Source: a virus
DNA: 47,497 nt
Reading direction: 5' to 3' (one strand)
IMG/VR virus record: IMGVR_UViG_3300033979_000329
Location: 1-47,497 of that record
Positions 46,788 through 47,497 of the stretch are shown here, piece by piece. The position numbers and the translations under genes are program-made. Within the stretch, counting starts at the first letter, position 1. Every line of letters begins with the position of its first letter. Below the pieces are notes generated by a model that saw only the letters and a list, made by a program, of their open reading frames with translations, did no database searches and was not told the origin of the DNA.

Positions 46788-47027
46788 ATGTGCGACGATG
46801 ACTCTGTGATGTGGCCTTCAACGCTGCCGCCATGCTCAGTCTCAATCTCTTGGGCGCAGGCGTTGCAGATTGCAATGACCCAGCAGATGGACGAGACATG
46901 GAAGCAGGCGGCCGTCGAAGGGTTTGCCTACAAGGAGGTGGACTGGACGCCGACTAAGCCGACGCACCGCAAGGACGGCCCGCCGCCAACGGCGATGTCG
47001 TTTGAGCCACCAACGGACGGCAAGTAG
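46788..47027 (+). CDS. Cassette gene 2: small orphan protein, 79 aa
   Basis: ATG after CGAGGTGAACG. Trp- and Pro-rich, mostly polar ('WKQAAVEGFAYKEVDWTPTKPTHRKDG'). No motif recognised. A half palindrome follows its stop codon. Confidence 0.6.
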   Translation: MCDDDSVMWPSTLPPCSVSISWAQALQIAMTQQMDETWKQAAVEGFAYKEVDWTPTKPTHRKDGPPPTAMSFEPPTDGK

Positions 47028-47028
47028 T

Positions 47029-47060
47029 CACAGAACGTGCAGCGATGAATGGCTGCGAAC
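47029..47060 (+). repeat. attC-like palindrome B (degenerate half site)
   Basis: CACAGAACG and AGCGATGA repeat the 5' arm of palindrome A, but the GGTTCT arm is missing. A small GCAGC/GCTGC hairpin remains. It may be a decayed copy. Confidence 0.4.
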
Positions 47061-47075
47061 ACAGGAGCATGACAC

Positions 47076-47330
47076 ATGGCAGACGAGAATGAGCAGCCCA
47101 TTCCATCGCGTGGTTCTCACGGGCAGGCGATCGCGATGGTGATTGACGCGGAAATACGGGCGTTGATGCACGGCGCAATCAGCCTCCGGCTCCACGCCGC
47201 CGACCGATCGCGCGGAAAACAAGAACTAACCGACACGGCAGAGATGTCTGGCTTGCTTGAGATGGCAAATGTACTAGACGACATGCGTGCGGAACGCGAA
47301 ACAAAAGTTTTGCAGTGGAAGTCGCGGTGA
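47076..47330 (+). CDS. Cassette gene 3: small orphan protein, 84 aa
   Basis: ATG after CAGGAGCATGACAC. 'MADENEQPIPSRGSHGQAIAM' resembles the opening of cassette gene 1; the rest is helical ('SGLLEMANVLDDMRAERETKVLQWKSR'). AT content is clearly higher than in the phage core. No family known. Confidence 0.62.
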   Translation: MADENEQPIPSRGSHGQAIAMVIDAEIRALMHGAISLRLHAADRSRGKQELTDTAEMSGLLEMANVLDDMRAERETKVLQWKSR

Positions 47331-47376
47331 GAACGCTTGCGATCAGCGGCACAGTCCGCTGCATCGCTTGGTTCTC
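47329..47376 (+). repeat. attC-like palindrome C
   Basis: GAGAAC (47329-47334) pairs with GTTCTC (47371-47376); the inner arm GCGATCAGCGG and its partner CCGCTG-C-ATCGC are identical to palindrome A, including the bulged C. Only the loop (CACAGT) and a few outer bases differ. It overlaps the last codon of cassette gene 3. Confidence 0.6.
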
Positions 47377-47406
47377 GCTGGGTGGCACAATGTTAGTGGA
47401 GACGAC

Positions 47407-47497
47407 ATGACCGAAAAACCTGTTGCCGAATCGCCAAAACTGCTACATGAGAAACTGCCTGCCGCAGACGGTGCTTTCGCGTGGTTCGCGGGCTGGT
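47407..47497 (+). CDS. Cassette gene 4, start only (partial)
   Basis: ATG after TGGAGACGAC opens a frame that runs off the end of the window (30 codons, MTEKPVAESPKLLHEKL and on). Too short to classify. If the window were circular, the frame would end one codon past the join. Confidence 0.45.
   Translation, partial: MTEKPVAESPKLLHEKLPAADGAFAWFAGW

Overview
The window reads as one almost continuous tailed double-stranded DNA phage (or prophage) genome. It is GC-rich, every credible gene is on the + strand, genes are packed with 1-4 base stop/start overlaps, and the head genes come in HK97-like siphovirus order: HNH endonuclease, P27-type small terminase, large terminase, HK97 portal, prohead protease, major capsid, connectors, head-tail adaptor, gp10-like protein, tail terminator, tail tube, G/GT chaperone with a -1 slippery site, tape measure and tail tip. 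No tRNA, CRISPR array or integrase was recognised. The host is not identified by any single gene. Palindromic cassette-like repeats at the right end resemble repeats I remember from planctomycete genomes; this is from memory and unverified.

Layout. (1) 1-4.8 kb: a membrane protein, a papain-fold cysteine peptidase, a lipoprotein and two one-helix proteins (possibly lysis or entry genes), a LamG-like structural protein and a sulfotransferase-like protein. (2) 4.9-8.3 kb: a small structural protein, an HNH nuclease, a hairpin-rich gap, then a ParB-like protein, a TET/JBP-type 2-oxoglutarate/Fe(II) dioxygenase and a GT4-like glycosyltransferase. I read the last three as a DNA base hypermodification cassette placed just before the terminase. 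(3) 8.3-28 kb: packaging, head and tail genes, including a portal with a C-terminal HAD-like domain, a glycosyltransferase beside the capsid genes, and an 868-aa tail-tip protein with a membrane helix and cysteine modules. (4) 28-30.8 kb: a calcineurin-like phosphoesterase, a DUF6378-like protein, a CarF/PEDS1-type lipid desaturase and a small helix-turn-helix protein. (5) 30.8-37.2 kb: two near-duplicate promoter/leader blocks drive strings of very small genes, many separated by a repeated element that contains the upstream stop codon (TGATTGTTCGG) followed by a similar ribosome-binding leader; the module ends with a DUF932 protein and a strong terminator. (6) 37.2-46.1 kb: replication and recombination genes: a SNF2-like helicase with an unusual motif order, a coiled-coil protein, a primase-polymerase, a UvrD-like helicase, a lone serine-recombinase catalytic domain, a GP88-like protein, a VRR-NUC nuclease and a GcrA-like HTH protein. 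(7) 46.1-47.5 kb: small orphan genes separated by long imperfect palindromes that look like integron attC sites.

How it fits together: the ParB/TET/glycosyltransferase genes probably make a protected, modified genome that is then packaged. The early region probably takes over host functions, the 37-46 kb block copies DNA, and the desaturase, sulfotransferase and second glycosyltransferase are candidates for altering host envelope or virion chemistry. Parts most worth follow-up are the TET+GT cassette, the plasmalogen-type desaturase, the stop-codon-linked start-associated repeats and the attC-like cassette array.
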